A stretch of DNA of 64,000 bases, from NCBI GenBank assembly GCA_016210005.1, contig JACQVA010000012.1, positions 1 through 64,000 on the forward strand, written 5' to 3'. Positions 1 to 7,978 of this stretch are shown here, piece after piece. This DNA comes from Deltaproteobacteria bacterium (GTDB taxonomy: Bacteria > Desulfobacterota > Binatia > HRBIN30 > JACQVA1). Both the position numbers and the translations under genes were made by a program. The notes under the pieces are model-generated. The model made no database searches and was not told the DNA's origin. It was given only the letters and a program-made list of their open reading frames with translations. How positions within the stretch are numbered: the first letter of the stretch is position 1; every line of letters begins with the position of its first letter.

Positions 1-108
1 GGCCCTGGATGCCCGCCCCACGCCTTCGCGGGGGCAGGCTCTAAAGATTGCGGGCATGACGGAATACCCCTGTCGAGCTTTGGGTTGCGGGCTTCAGCCC
101 GCGCTAGG
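1..108. repeat. Non-coding edge with nested palindromes
   Basis: No gene is visible here. ATGCCCGC at 9-16 pairs perfectly with GCGGGCAT at 50-57, enclosing an imperfect GC-rich hairpin. A second hairpin, GCGGGC-TTCA-GCCCGC, lies at 87-102 just past the stop of the minus-strand gene ending at 109. No T-tract follows on the minus strand, so an intrinsic terminator is not supported. A REP-like dispersed palindrome is a reasonable guess. Confidence 0.4.
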
Positions 109-660
109 CTAGATCCCGAAGGGGCGGCTTAGCAAGACCGCTCCCTGCGGGCTAACCACGTAGAGGATGACGGTATCGAACGGCGACTGGCCGGGATCGT
201 GGGGGATGACCGCGTTGAGGCGCTCCCAGCGCTCGCTCAGCTCGATAGCTTCGCCGCTGGTCGGGGCGGAGCCGTGAAAATGGCCGCCGGCGGTGATGGC
301 TTGGCCGTATGCTTGCGGCGGCCAGATCGCCCACACGCGCGGGGTGACGTGATCATTGCGGGCGACTACGAAGACAAAGCCGACGCCGGACCCCGGCAGC
401 GTGCTGCGCAGCCGCAGGGAGACGTTGAGGCGCTCGCCATTGGCGCCGCGCTCCTGCCGGGCACTGAAGCGATCGAACTCGACTGCCGGCGGTGCGGCCG
501 GCTCCAGCGCTATCTGCCCGGACCCGGGGTGGCTCGGATCGAGCGCACGCGAGAGCGCGAGGTAGGCCAGCAGCAGGACCACTACCAGCGAGCTCGAGAA
601 CGCCGCCGGATGCGCCGCCCGGCGCCAGGGAATACGGCCGGAGATCGCCACGCCAATCAC
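109..660 (-). CDS. Hypothetical protein with one N-terminal membrane segment
   Basis: The product has 183 residues if the GTG at 660 is used. A basic, Arg-rich start is followed by a hydrophobic stretch (roughly residues 22-36, SSLVVVLLLAYLAL), then a soluble domain of about 140 residues that is probably periplasmic. I recognise no family. The soluble part is beta-strand-like and carries no obvious catalytic motif. The gene is divergent from the slipin gene at 742, with about 80 bp between them. It could be a membrane-anchored accessory protein. The start codon is uncertain. Confidence 0.6.
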   Translation of the reverse strand: MIGVAISGRIPWRRAAHPAAFSSSLVVVLLLAYLALSRALDPSHPGSGQIALEPAAPPAVEFDRFSARQERGANGERLNVSLRLRSTLPGSGVGFVFVVARNDHVTPRVWAIWPPQAYGQAITAGGHFHGSAPTSGEAIELSERWERLNAVIPHDPGQSPFDTVILYVVSPQGAVLLSRPFGI

Positions 661-741
661 CCTAGCACACGCGCCGCTGGCTCGCAGGGGTGGGTGCTCG
701 CCTGATTGCAGCCGAGTAACTCCCTCTGGTAGGGTGCGCGC

Positions 742-1488
742 ATGATCATTGGACCACTGGCGACAGTGCTGCTGCTGGTTGTTGTTGCGCTGGCGGCAGG
801 GGTCAAAGTGCTGAGCGAGTACGAACGCGGGGTGGTGTTCCGGCTCGGCCGCCTGGTGCCGGTGCGCGGACCCGGCATCATCTACGTCATCCCGCTGATC
901 GAGCAGTTGCAGCGCCTCGACTTACGCACGATCACGCTGGATGTGCCCTCCCAGGACGTGATCACGCGCGATAACGTGTCGGTGAAGGTCAGCGCCGTGC
1001 TGTACTTCCGCGTTGTTGATGCCGGGCGTGCGGTGGTCGAGGTCCAGAACTTCATGTATGCGACCTCGCAAATCGCGCAGACCACGTTGCGCAGCGTCTG
1101 CGGACAGGCGCACCTCGACGAGCTGCTGGCTGAGCGCGAGAAGTTCAACGCCCGCCTGCAAGAGATCATCGACATGCACACTGAGCCGTGGGGGGTCAAA
1201 GTGGTGTCGGTGGAGGTGAAGCACATCGACCTGCCGCTCGAGATGCAGCGGGCGATGGCGCGCCAGGCCGAGGCGGAACGGCTGCGGCGCTCCAAAGTAA
1301 TCAACGCCGAAGGCGAGTACCAGGCGGCTGCGCGCCTGGCGGAGGCCGCCGACGTGATGCAGGCCGAGCCGGTGGCAATCCAGCTGCGCTTGCTGCAGGC
1401 CCTGGCGCAGGTGGGCACCGAGCGCAATCACACGGTGGTGGTGCCCATCCCGATCGACGTGATCCGGGCGCTTATGGCTCGCCGCTGA
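742..1488 (+). CDS. Slipin / stomatin-like SPFH (band 7) membrane protein
   Basis: The product has 248 residues: an N-terminal membrane segment (residues 1-22), then a full SPFH/band 7 domain. The family pattern is clear: [12 protein letters not shown] near residue 28, [14 protein letters not shown] near 70, and a charged coiled-coil region after 165 containing the repeated Ala/Glu pattern of slipins. Slipins form oligomeric membrane scaffolds. The usual partner NfeD/ClpP-type protease gene is not adjacent: the left neighbour is unrelated and the right neighbour is a peptidase. The ATG start has a weak AGGGTG just upstream. Confidence 0.9.
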   Translation: MIIGPLATVLLLVVVALAAGVKVLSEYERGVVFRLGRLVPVRGPGIIYVIPLIEQLQRLDLRTITLDVPSQDVITRDNVSVKVSAVLYFRVVDAGRAVVEVQNFMYATSQIAQTTLRSVCGQAHLDELLAEREKFNARLQEIIDMHTEPWGVKVVSVEVKHIDLPLEMQRAMARQAEAERLRRSKVINAEGEYQAAARLAEAADVMQAEPVAIQLRLLQALAQVGTERNHTVVVPIPIDVIRALMARR

Positions 1489-1531
1489 CAACCGCGGCCG
1501 TTGTTGCCCCGAGCTGGAATCGCCCTCAGCC

Positions 1532-2884
1532 ATGCCGATCGATCAGCAAACGCACGCGCAGCGGCGCCGTGCGGTTATGGACCGCATCGGTCCCGAGTCG
1601 GCTGCCCTATTCGTCGCCGCCCCGGTGGTGCTGCGCTCGCACGATACCGAGTATCGCCATCGCCAAGACAGCGACTTCTACTATCTCACGGGTGTGCTCG
1701 AACCCGACGCCGTCTGCCTGCTGCTGCCCGCGCAGCCGGAGGGCGAGGAGTTCGTGCTCTTCGTTCAGCCGCGTGATCCGGAGCGCGAGAGCTGGGCCGG
1801 GGCACGCATGGGGGTCGAGGGTGCAGTAGCGCGCTATGGCGCCAACGTGGCCTACACCCTAGACGAGTTGGATGAGAAGATTCTCGCCTACGTCGGCGCC
1901 CGCGAGCGCTTGTATTGCTGCCTGACGCAGCCCCCGGAGTTGACCGCCCGTATCTTGGGTTGGCTGCGGCAGTGGCGCCGGCAGCGCCCGCGCAGCGGTC
2001 AGGGGCCGGTGGCGCTCTGTGATCCGAGCACCGTCGTGCACGAGCTGCGCCTGTTCAAGGACGAGCAGGAGCTGGCGGCGATGCGGCGCGCCGCTGCCAT
2101 TGCCGCCGCGGCGCATCTGACGGCCATGCGCGCCGTGCGGCCCGGCGTGTGCGAGTACGAGATCGAAGCGCTGCTGGACTACACCTTTCGCAAACAGGGC
2201 GCCTGGGGACCCGCCTACCCCTCGATCGTGGCCTCGGGGAGCAATGCCACGGTGCTGCACTACACCGCCAATGATCGGGTGATGCAGGACGGCGATCTCG
2301 TCCTGATTGATGCCGGCGCCGAGTTCGAGGGCTACTGCTCTGATATCACGCGCACCTACCCGGTCGGCCCCGACTTCAGCGGGCCGCAACGTGACCTCTA
2401 CGAACTGGTGCTGCACGCGCAGCTGGCGGCAATCGAGATGATCCGGCCCGGCGTGCGGGTGGACGAAATCCATCAGCACACCGTCAAGCTGTTGGTGGAA
2501 GGCTTGGTGACGCTCGGCGTTCTCGCCGGCAACCCCGCCGAAATTATCGAGAAGGAAGAGTACAAGCAGCTGTACCTGCACCGTACCAGTCACTGGCTCG
2601 GTTTGGATGTGCACGATGCCGGCCTGTACAAGATCGCCGGCGAGTCGCGCTTGCTGGAGCCGGGCATGGTGCTGACGGTTGAGCCCGGCATCTACGCCGG
2701 CAACCAGGCTCAGAGTGTGGCGGCCAAATGGTCCGGCATCGGTGTGCGGATCGAGGACGATGTGTTGGTAACGGCGGCCGGGCACGAGGTGCTCTCCGCC
2801 GCCGTACCCAAGAGCCTCGCCGAGCTGGCAGCGGTGCGCCGCTGGAGCCGCCGGGCCCGGGCCACGCCCGGCGGCCAAGTGTGA
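1532..2884 (+). CDS. pepP: Xaa-Pro aminopeptidase (M24B)
   Basis: This 450-residue protein has the aminopeptidase P layout: an N-terminal creatinase-like domain (about 1-170), then the pita-bread catalytic domain. The five metal ligands are visible in order: Asp in LIDAGAEFEGY, Asp in CSDITRTYP, His in HRTSHWLGLDVHD, Glu in LTVEPGIY and Glu in VRIEDDV. It removes N-terminal residues that precede proline and should be cytoplasmic. It lies 43 bp after the slipin gene on the same strand. The length is normal for PepP. Confidence 0.93.
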   Translation: MPIDQQTHAQRRRAVMDRIGPESAALFVAAPVVLRSHDTEYRHRQDSDFYYLTGVLEPDAVCLLLPAQPEGEEFVLFVQPRDPERESWAGARMGVEGAVARYGANVAYTLDELDEKILAYVGARERLYCCLTQPPELTARILGWLRQWRRQRPRSGQGPVALCDPSTVVHELRLFKDEQELAAMRRAAAIAAAAHLTAMRAVRPGVCEYEIEALLDYTFRKQGAWGPAYPSIVASGSNATVLHYTANDRVMQDGDLVLIDAGAEFEGYCSDITRTYPVGPDFSGPQRDLYELVLHAQLAAIEMIRPGVRVDEIHQHTVKLLVEGLVTLGVLAGNPAEIIEKEEYKQLYLHRTSHWLGLDVHDAGLYKIAGESRLLEPGMVLTVEPGIYAGNQAQSVAAKWSGIGVRIEDDVLVTAAGHEVLSAAVPKSLAELAAVRRWSRRARATPGGQV

Positions 2885-2901
2885 GCGCAAACCCGCTGCC
2901 G

Positions 2902-3300
2902 CTACTGGGCGGCGACGGCGATTTTGCGCGGCTTCGCGGCCTCGGCCTTGGGTAACTCCAACTCGAGTACACCGTTGGTGATGCGGGCGGTGATGCGAGT
3001 ACTGTCAATGCGATCGGACAACGTGAAGCGCCGCTGGTAGTTGCCGACGCGATACTCGGTATAAACCGGGTTCAGGTTGTCATATTCCTGCAGCGCCACT
3101 TGGCCGGAGATAGCCAGGACGCCGTCGGCCAAGCTCACGTCGACGCTCTTCTCATCCACCCCCGGCATATCGGCCCAGAGCCAGAGCTTGTCGGGAGTCT
3201 CGTAGATATCCACGTCCGGCATGAACGTGCGGCCAGCGCGGGTGTGTTCTTCCTTGGCGAGTTCCTTCTTGGTGCGGACGCTCAGTTCTTGTTCTGTCAT
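2902..3300 (-). CDS. Hsp20 small heat-shock protein (second of tandem pair)
   Basis: The 132-residue alpha-crystallin-domain chaperone starts at 3300, where GGAGG lies just upstream. A longer reading to 3411 would run into the upstream gene and has no support. The core has the strand pattern of Hsp20 (DIYETPDKLWLWADMPGVDEKSV, with ADGVLAISG) and ends in the ELPKAEAAKPRKI segment with its conserved Leu-Pro-Lys. It is an ATP-independent holdase for unfolding proteins. It follows the other Hsp20 gene by 29 bp, so the two are probably cotranscribed. Their sequences differ enough to suggest mixed oligomers or distinct clients. Confidence 0.92.
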   Translation of the reverse strand: MTEQELSVRTKKELAKEEHTRAGRTFMPDVDIYETPDKLWLWADMPGVDEKSVDVSLADGVLAISGQVALQEYDNLNPVYTEYRVGNYQRRFTLSDRIDSTRITARITNGVLELELPKAEAAKPRKIAVAAQ

Positions 3301-3329
3301 GGCCGGTCCTCCGACGTCAGCGATTGCGT

Positions 3330-3776
3330 TCAGGCCGTTTGCACGGTGATTTGGCGCGGCTTGGCGGCTTCCCGCTTGGGGATGCGAATGGTGAGCAGGC
3401 CGTACTTGCAAAGCGCTTCGGCCTTGCCCGGATCAAGATCGGACGGCAGTTGTAGCGAACGAGAGAAGTTGCCCTCGCTACGTTCGCGGCGGTGGAAGCT
3501 GCCGTTGCCGGGGGTGTTCAGTGCGCGCCGGCCGCTGACACTGAGTGTGCGGCCATGGGCCTCGATCGTGATTTGGTCAGGTGCCACCCCCGGCACCTCC
3601 ATGCGGATGACGTAGCCGTCGTTGTCGCTGAAGACGTTGACCGGCGGAAACACCCCTCGCCCCGAGAGTCCGAAGTCGACACCGAGCGGATTCTCGAACA
3701 CGCGGTCGAGTTCACGTTGTAGGTTCAACAAGCTGCTGACCGGATCGAATTCCGGCCCGAAGCGCAGGAAAGCCAT
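3330..3776 (-). CDS. Hsp20 small heat-shock protein (first of tandem pair)
   Basis: This 148-residue protein opens with FDPVSSLLNLQRELDRVF, the N-terminal arm typical of bacterial class A Hsp20. The alpha-crystallin domain follows (VIRMEVPGV, then GNFSRSLQLPSDLD) and the end is LTIRIPKREAAKPRQI. A GAGGAGG ribosome-binding site sits just before the ATG at 3776. It is the promoter-proximal member of the pair. The 154 bp upstream (3777-3930) holds no gene, and I see no clear CIRCE or sigma-32 element there. Confidence 0.93.
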   Translation of the reverse strand: MAFLRFGPEFDPVSSLLNLQRELDRVFENPLGVDFGLSGRGVFPPVNVFSDNDGYVIRMEVPGVAPDQITIEAHGRTLSVSGRRALNTPGNGSFHRRERSEGNFSRSLQLPSDLDPGKAEALCKYGLLTIRIPKREAAKPRQITVQTA

Positions 3777-3930
3777 GATTGCCTCCTCAAAGGTTGTGCA
3801 ATTGGTGCTGCGTCTTGCGGGTGTCGACGGCCCGCTCGGGCGCGGCGTTCGGGTGCGAATCTAAGGCCGGCGTGCTCGCTGTCAAGGGCAGCGTCGAAGC
3901 CGGCAAGTGCAGTGGGGCGGCCGGTGCGGA

Positions 3931-5502
3931 TTAGGCGGCGCCGGCTTGGCCCCCGGCGCCGGCCGGCAGCATGCCGGCGGCGTCGGGGCGGGTGCGCAGC
4001 TCGGCGATCAGGCGATCGAGCTGCACCGAGATGTCGCGCACGTAGTCGTAAAGGTGCTTGTGAATCAGCGCTTGGGTCACCACGCAGCGCAGTTGGCTGG
4101 GGCAACGCCAGGCGGTCTCGATCATCAGCGACAGCGTCATCCACGCGCGCCGCGGCGAGGCCGCCAGAATGCACGTCCACAGCACGCGGAAGAAGATGCG
4201 CAGCTCGCGCGAATTCGAGATCATGCGCGAGCGGATCTCCGCGCCGCGGTTGAGCGCCAAGGCCATCGTGCGGGCGCGGAAGTTGCGGTAGTCGTACAAG
4301 CGGTGCAGCAGCCGGCGGTAGCCTTCATAGAGCTCGAGCCGCGACATGCCGTGCGGTAACACGTTGGTGAACACGAACTGATCGCCGACCGATTCTGCCA
4401 GCAGGCGCTTGGCTGCTTTTAGGCGGTTGTAAAGCGGCGTCTTGGGCAGGGCGTTGAGCATGCCGGTCATCGAGATCGGGATGCGGGCTTCCTGAATGAA
4501 GCGGAACTGCTCGTCGAAGATGCCGGCGTCGTCGTGGTCGAAGCCGACGATCATGCCGGCCATGACCTCGATGCCGGCGCGCTGGATGCGGTGCACGGCG
4601 CTCAGTAGATCTTCGCGCAGGTTTTGCGTCTTGTGGGTCTCTTGCAGGCTGGCGGCGCGCGGGGTCTCGATGCCGACGAAAATGGCGGTGAAATTGGCAG
4701 CGCGCATCAGCTGCAACAGCTCATCGTCTTGGGCGACGTTGAGCGTCACCTCGGTCATGAAGTCGATCGGATAGCCATGCGCAGCCTGCCACTCGGCGAT
4801 GGCCTTGAGCAGGGCCTTGGCGTCCTTCTTGTTGCCGATGAAATTATCGTCGACGACGAAGATGTTGTTGATGCCGAGATCATGGATGGCCTGCACCTCC
4901 GCCATCACTTGCGCCACCCCTTTGGTGCGCGGCTTGCGGCCGTACATCACGATGATGTCGCAGAACTCGCAGTTATAGGGGCAGCCGCGGGCGAACTGGA
5001 TGGTCATGGTGCGGTAGTGCTCGGTGCGCAACAGGTCGAAGCGGGGCAGGGGAGAGTCGTGCATGCTCGGCTTCTCCTCCTGGCGATACTCCGAATGCCA
5101 ACTGCCGGCGGCGTAGTCGCGCAGAAACTGCGGCCAGGTGTACTCGGCCTCATCGACGAAAACGACGTCGACGCGCTCGCGCAGCTCCTCCGGACACAAG
5201 GAGGCGAACGGCCCGCCCGCGACCACGAACTTGCCCCGCCGCTTGAAGCCGTCGATGATCTCGAACATGCGCTGCTTGTGGACGACGTAGCCGGTGATGC
5301 CGACGATGTCGGCGTCGGTGTCGAAGTCGATCGGTTCGACGTTTTCGTCGCACAGCACCAGCTCGTGCCCCGGCGGGGTGATGCCGGCCACGGTCGGCAG
5401 CGACAGATTGGGAAACAGGCACTTCTTGTTGAGGCTGGGCAAGATGCGATCGAAAGTCCAGAAGGACTCGGGGTTCTTCGGGGCAATCAGATATATCTTC
5501 AC
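3931..5502 (-). CDS. B12-binding radical SAM protein with DUF4070-type C-terminus
   Basis: The product has 523 residues when started at the GTG at 5502, which follows an AGGAAGGGAAGG ribosome-binding stretch. An in-frame extension to 5850 overlaps the next gene and looks non-coding. Residues 1-150 are a cobalamin-binding fold. The radical SAM cluster motif is in RGCPYNCEFCDII, a CxxxCxxC arrangement, followed by a TIM-barrel and a long C-terminal region of the DUF4070 type. Relatives include the hopanoid methylase HpnP, but many family members have no known substrate. Methylation or another B12-assisted radical reaction is likely. No hopanoid gene is in the window, so the substrate cannot be assigned. 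Confidence 0.85.
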   Translation of the reverse strand: MKIYLIAPKNPESFWTFDRILPSLNKKCLFPNLSLPTVAGITPPGHELVLCDENVEPIDFDTDADIVGITGYVVHKQRMFEIIDGFKRRGKFVVAGGPFASLCPEELRERVDVVFVDEAEYTWPQFLRDYAAGSWHSEYRQEEKPSMHDSPLPRFDLLRTEHYRTMTIQFARGCPYNCEFCDIIVMYGRKPRTKGVAQVMAEVQAIHDLGINNIFVVDDNFIGNKKDAKALLKAIAEWQAAHGYPIDFMTEVTLNVAQDDELLQLMRAANFTAIFVGIETPRAASLQETHKTQNLREDLLSAVHRIQRAGIEVMAGMIVGFDHDDAGIFDEQFRFIQEARIPISMTGMLNALPKTPLYNRLKAAKRLLAESVGDQFVFTNVLPHGMSRLELYEGYRRLLHRLYDYRNFRARTMALALNRGAEIRSRMISNSRELRIFFRVLWTCILAASPRRAWMTLSLMIETAWRCPSQLRCVVTQALIHKHLYDYVRDISVQLDRLIAELRTRPDAAGMLPAGAGGQAGAA

Positions 5503-5647
5503 ACGGCACCTTCCCTTCCTGCTCGCTCGCGCCGAGGGTGCGCGGCCGCGGGCGCTAGCCACGGGCGCACTTTGCTCTGCTGCACTACCGCTTGTACTGC
5601 ACGCAGCGGCGCTCGGCCAGTAGCAATTCGCCGCCGTGACACATCGG

Positions 5648-7132
5648 TTACAGGGCGGTGATGTATTGCAGAAGGGTGCGCGCGCCGAAGCCGGTGGCGC
5701 CGACTGGATGGGCCGGGAAGGGCTTGTCGGTGACGACGGTGCTGGAGAAGTCGATGTGTGCCCACGGCCGCTCGCCGACGAACTCGCGCAGGAACAGGCC
5801 GCCGATGATGGTGCCGGCGTAACCCTCGCCGGTGTTCTTGAGGTCGGCAATGCGGCTGTTGAGATCGGGGCGGTAGTCCTCCACTAGCGGGAGCTGCCAC
5901 AGGTTCTCCCCCGCGCGCTGGCCGGCAGCAATCAGAGCCGCAACCAGCTGCGGGTCGCTGCCCATGATGCCGGCGTAGCGCCGGCCGAGGGCGGCGCCGA
6001 CCGCGGCGGTCAGGGTGGCCAGGTCAATGATTACATCCGGCTTGCCCCGCGCCGCATAAGACAAAGCGTCGGCGAGGACCAGCCGGCCCTCGGCGTCGGT
6101 GTTGAGAACCTCGATCGTCTTGCCGTTGTAGGCTCGGACCACGTCGCCAGGCTTGAGCGCGCGCCCCCCGGGCATGTTTTCGGCCGCGGCGATGTAAGCG
6201 CGAACCTCAACCGGCGGGGCCAGCTGGGCGATTACACTCATTGCCCCAAGCACGGCGGCGCCGCCGGCCATATCGCGCTTCTGCGGTTGCATCGCTTCAG
6301 GGTTCTTGAGCGACAGGCCGCCGCTATCGAAGGTGATGCCTTTGCCGGCAATAGCCAGGCGGAGCTTGGCCCGTGTGCGTGGGCGGTAGACCAACTCGAT
6401 CAGCCGGGGCGGCTGCGCACTGCCCTGTGCCACCCCCAGTATCGCCCCCATGCGCAGGCGGGCCAGCGGGCCCGGACCGAGGATGCGCGCTTGCAGGTGC
6501 TGGCGCTGCGCCAAGCGGCGCGCCGCCCCAGCCAGCGCAGCCGGTGTCAGCGCCGCGGCCGGAGTCATGACCAAGTCGCGCGCGTAGCAGGCGGCGGCGG
6601 CGAACAGCTGGCCGCGCTCGAGTGCCGTGCGCCGGCCGGCGCCGGCGCGTGCGACGTGGATGTCAACACGCGCGGGATGGCTGGCCGGGCAAGGCCGTGA
6701 CTTGAAACGCTCGAAGCCGTACGCGCTCAGCGCTAGGCCCTCGGCGACGTGGAACACGGCTTCGGTCGATTCGAGGCCCTTGCCGAACGCCACCGCTGCG
6801 CCGTTCGCCTTCAGCTCGCGGGCGTGGCGGACTACCACGTCGGCCAGCTGATGCCAGGTGCGCGGGGACGCGGTGGGGGCGCAGCCGGCAAGGACGATGG
6901 TGTGCGGCGCGATCGCGCCGTGGGTTTGGAAGAGCAGGGTGGTGTCTTCGGCGCCTTTGAAGTCGGCGCGTTTCGTGGTCGCGCTCAGGTGGCCAGTCAG
7001 GGCCTGACCGAGCGAAGCAAGATCGCCCTGCACTCCGCTCACCGACGTAGCGATCACCAGCAGCTCGGCCTTGCTATCGGCTGGCCGGTTGGTGGCGAGT
7101 GTGAGCTGGGGTGAGGTGTGCGTGTCAGCCAC
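5648..7132 (-). CDS. pepA: Leucyl aminopeptidase (M17)
   Basis: The 494-residue protein has an N-terminal regulatory domain and a C-terminal M17 catalytic domain. The two-metal site is complete: Lys and Asp in AGKGITFDSGG, Asp in KRDMAGG, and Asp/Glu in the family signature NTDAEGRLVLAD. It is a cytoplasmic broad-specificity aminopeptidase. The GTG start at 7132 overlaps the stop of the upstream cytochrome gene by 8 nt, and a TGAGGCGG ribosome-binding site lies inside that gene, so translation is coupled. About 145 bp of non-coding DNA separates it from the radical SAM gene. Confidence 0.95.
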   Translation of the reverse strand: MADTHTSPQLTLATNRPADSKAELLVIATSVSGVQGDLASLGQALTGHLSATTKRADFKGAEDTTLLFQTHGAIAPHTIVLAGCAPTASPRTWHQLADVVVRHARELKANGAAVAFGKGLESTEAVFHVAEGLALSAYGFERFKSRPCPASHPARVDIHVARAGAGRRTALERGQLFAAAACYARDLVMTPAAALTPAALAGAARRLAQRQHLQARILGPGPLARLRMGAILGVAQGSAQPPRLIELVYRPRTRAKLRLAIAGKGITFDSGGLSLKNPEAMQPQKRDMAGGAAVLGAMSVIAQLAPPVEVRAYIAAAENMPGGRALKPGDVVRAYNGKTIEVLNTDAEGRLVLADALSYAARGKPDVIIDLATLTAAVGAALGRRYAGIMGSDPQLVAALIAAGQRAGENLWQLPLVEDYRPDLNSRIADLKNTGEGYAGTIIGGLFLREFVGERPWAHIDFSSTVVTDKPFPAHPVGATGFGARTLLQYITAL

Positions 7133-7403
7133 TATGCCGCCTCAGGTAGTCGAGAATGATTGCCATTTCTTCATCGGTCAGCGGCGCAACGCCGGCGCGC
7201 GCCAAGACGTCTTGCATACGGACTACCTGGTATTTCCACATCTCGTACTTCAGCAGTGTCGGCGCATATACCCGGTGGCAGTCATTGCTGCAGCGGGCAG
7301 CGTAGAGCTTGGCGCCGGGGGAATCGGCGTCCGGCAGCCGGGCGCAAGCCGCTAGCAGCACCACGCTTAGCGCGGCGTAACAGACTCCGCCCGCAGCTCG
7401 CAA
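7125..7403 (-). CDS. Small cytochrome c-like lipoprotein with CX3CH motif
   Basis: The 92-residue product starts at a TTG at 7403, five bases after the upstream gene ends. Longer starts would lie inside that gene. Residues 1-19 form a lipoprotein signal peptide ending in LLAAC. The mature part reads LYAARCSNDCHRVYAP, so the haem-like motif is C-SND-CH, one residue longer than the standard CXXCH. A Met is present in KYQVVRM as a possible sixth ligand, and the end (LTDEEMAIILDYLRRH) resembles the last helix of class I cytochromes c. It is likely a membrane-anchored periplasmic electron carrier if haem attaches. Confidence 0.75.
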   Translation of the reverse strand: MRAAGGVCYAALSVVLLAACARLPDADSPGAKLYAARCSNDCHRVYAPTLLKYEMWKYQVVRMQDVLARAGVAPLTDEEMAIILDYLRRHSG

Positions 7404-7407
7404 GGGC

Positions 7408-7896
7408 TCAGCCTTCTTCCCGGTAAGAGGCCGTTTGTCCGGTGGTCTCTTCGACGCCGATCTCGATCGCCTCGAGGCCTGCGATACCCTCGGCCTGCAA
7501 CTCCCGGCGCAGCTCGCCGGCGAGGTAGCGCGCCAGCTCTTCGGCCGAGGTGTGGACAATCGGCAGCAGCACCACATCGGTGCGGGGGATCCGAAACTCG
7601 TCCCGCTCGTAGCCCACGACCACGTGCGGCCCGTCCTCGCTGATCGTCAGGCAGTCGCTCTGGAGCGGTACCAACGTGCGCTCATTGAGCCGCTCGCACA
7701 GGCGGCGCGCGATGTTCTTGACCACCGCGAAATCAATGACGTAGCCGTTGGCGCCGAGCCGTCCCTGGACCTCGACCGAAACTCGGTAGTTGTGTCCGTG
7801 CAACTTCTCGCGAAACCCGGGATAGGCGATGAAATGGGCGGCCGAGAACTTGAGGTAGTCCTTGGTGACGTGAACCTTGAAGGACTCACGGGCCAT
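7408..7896 (-). CDS. 6-pyruvoyl-tetrahydropterin synthase / QueD family protein
   Basis: The 162-residue protein has the tunnelling-fold pattern of the PTPS/QueD family. Zinc ligands are in FSAAHF near residue 20 and HGHNY near 33. The pterin-anchoring Glu is in the C-terminal EIGVEETTG segment. The region before the HGH reads REKLHGH. The CxxxHGH catalytic Cys of QueD is therefore absent and an ExxHGH pattern is present instead, as described for the PTPS-III subgroup that can act in folate synthesis. It is first in a coupled minus-strand run with the cytochrome and pepA. No other queuosine or folate gene is in the window. Confidence 0.87.
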   Translation of the reverse strand: MARESFKVHVTKDYLKFSAAHFIAYPGFREKLHGHNYRVSVEVQGRLGANGYVIDFAVVKNIARRLCERLNERTLVPLQSDCLTISEDGPHVVVGYERDEFRIPRTDVVLLPIVHTSAEELARYLAGELRRELQAEGIAGLEAIEIGVEETTGQTASYREEG

Positions 7897-7978
7897 TGCC
7901 GGTCACGCTATCACGCCGTTGTGCACCTGCAAGCGGCGGCGTCATCGGATGCCGCCGGCGTCGCGGCCACAACCCTCT

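Noticed and set aside
4314-4324. A second perfect ops-like GGCGGTAGCCT.
   Set aside because: It lies inside the radical SAM gene on the antisense strand with no link to polysaccharide genes. It is taken as chance and used as a warning about the 26262 match.
4624-5661. A 345-codon plus-strand frame antisense to the radical SAM gene.
   Set aside because: The sequence is Val/Asp/His/Leu-rich with no recognisable domain, as expected from antisense of GC-rich coding DNA.
7404-7577. An N-terminal extension of the cytochrome-like lipoprotein.
   Set aside because: It would overlap most of the C-terminus of the pterin synthase gene and would bury the lipoprotein signal peptide. The TTG at 7403 fits the signal peptide.
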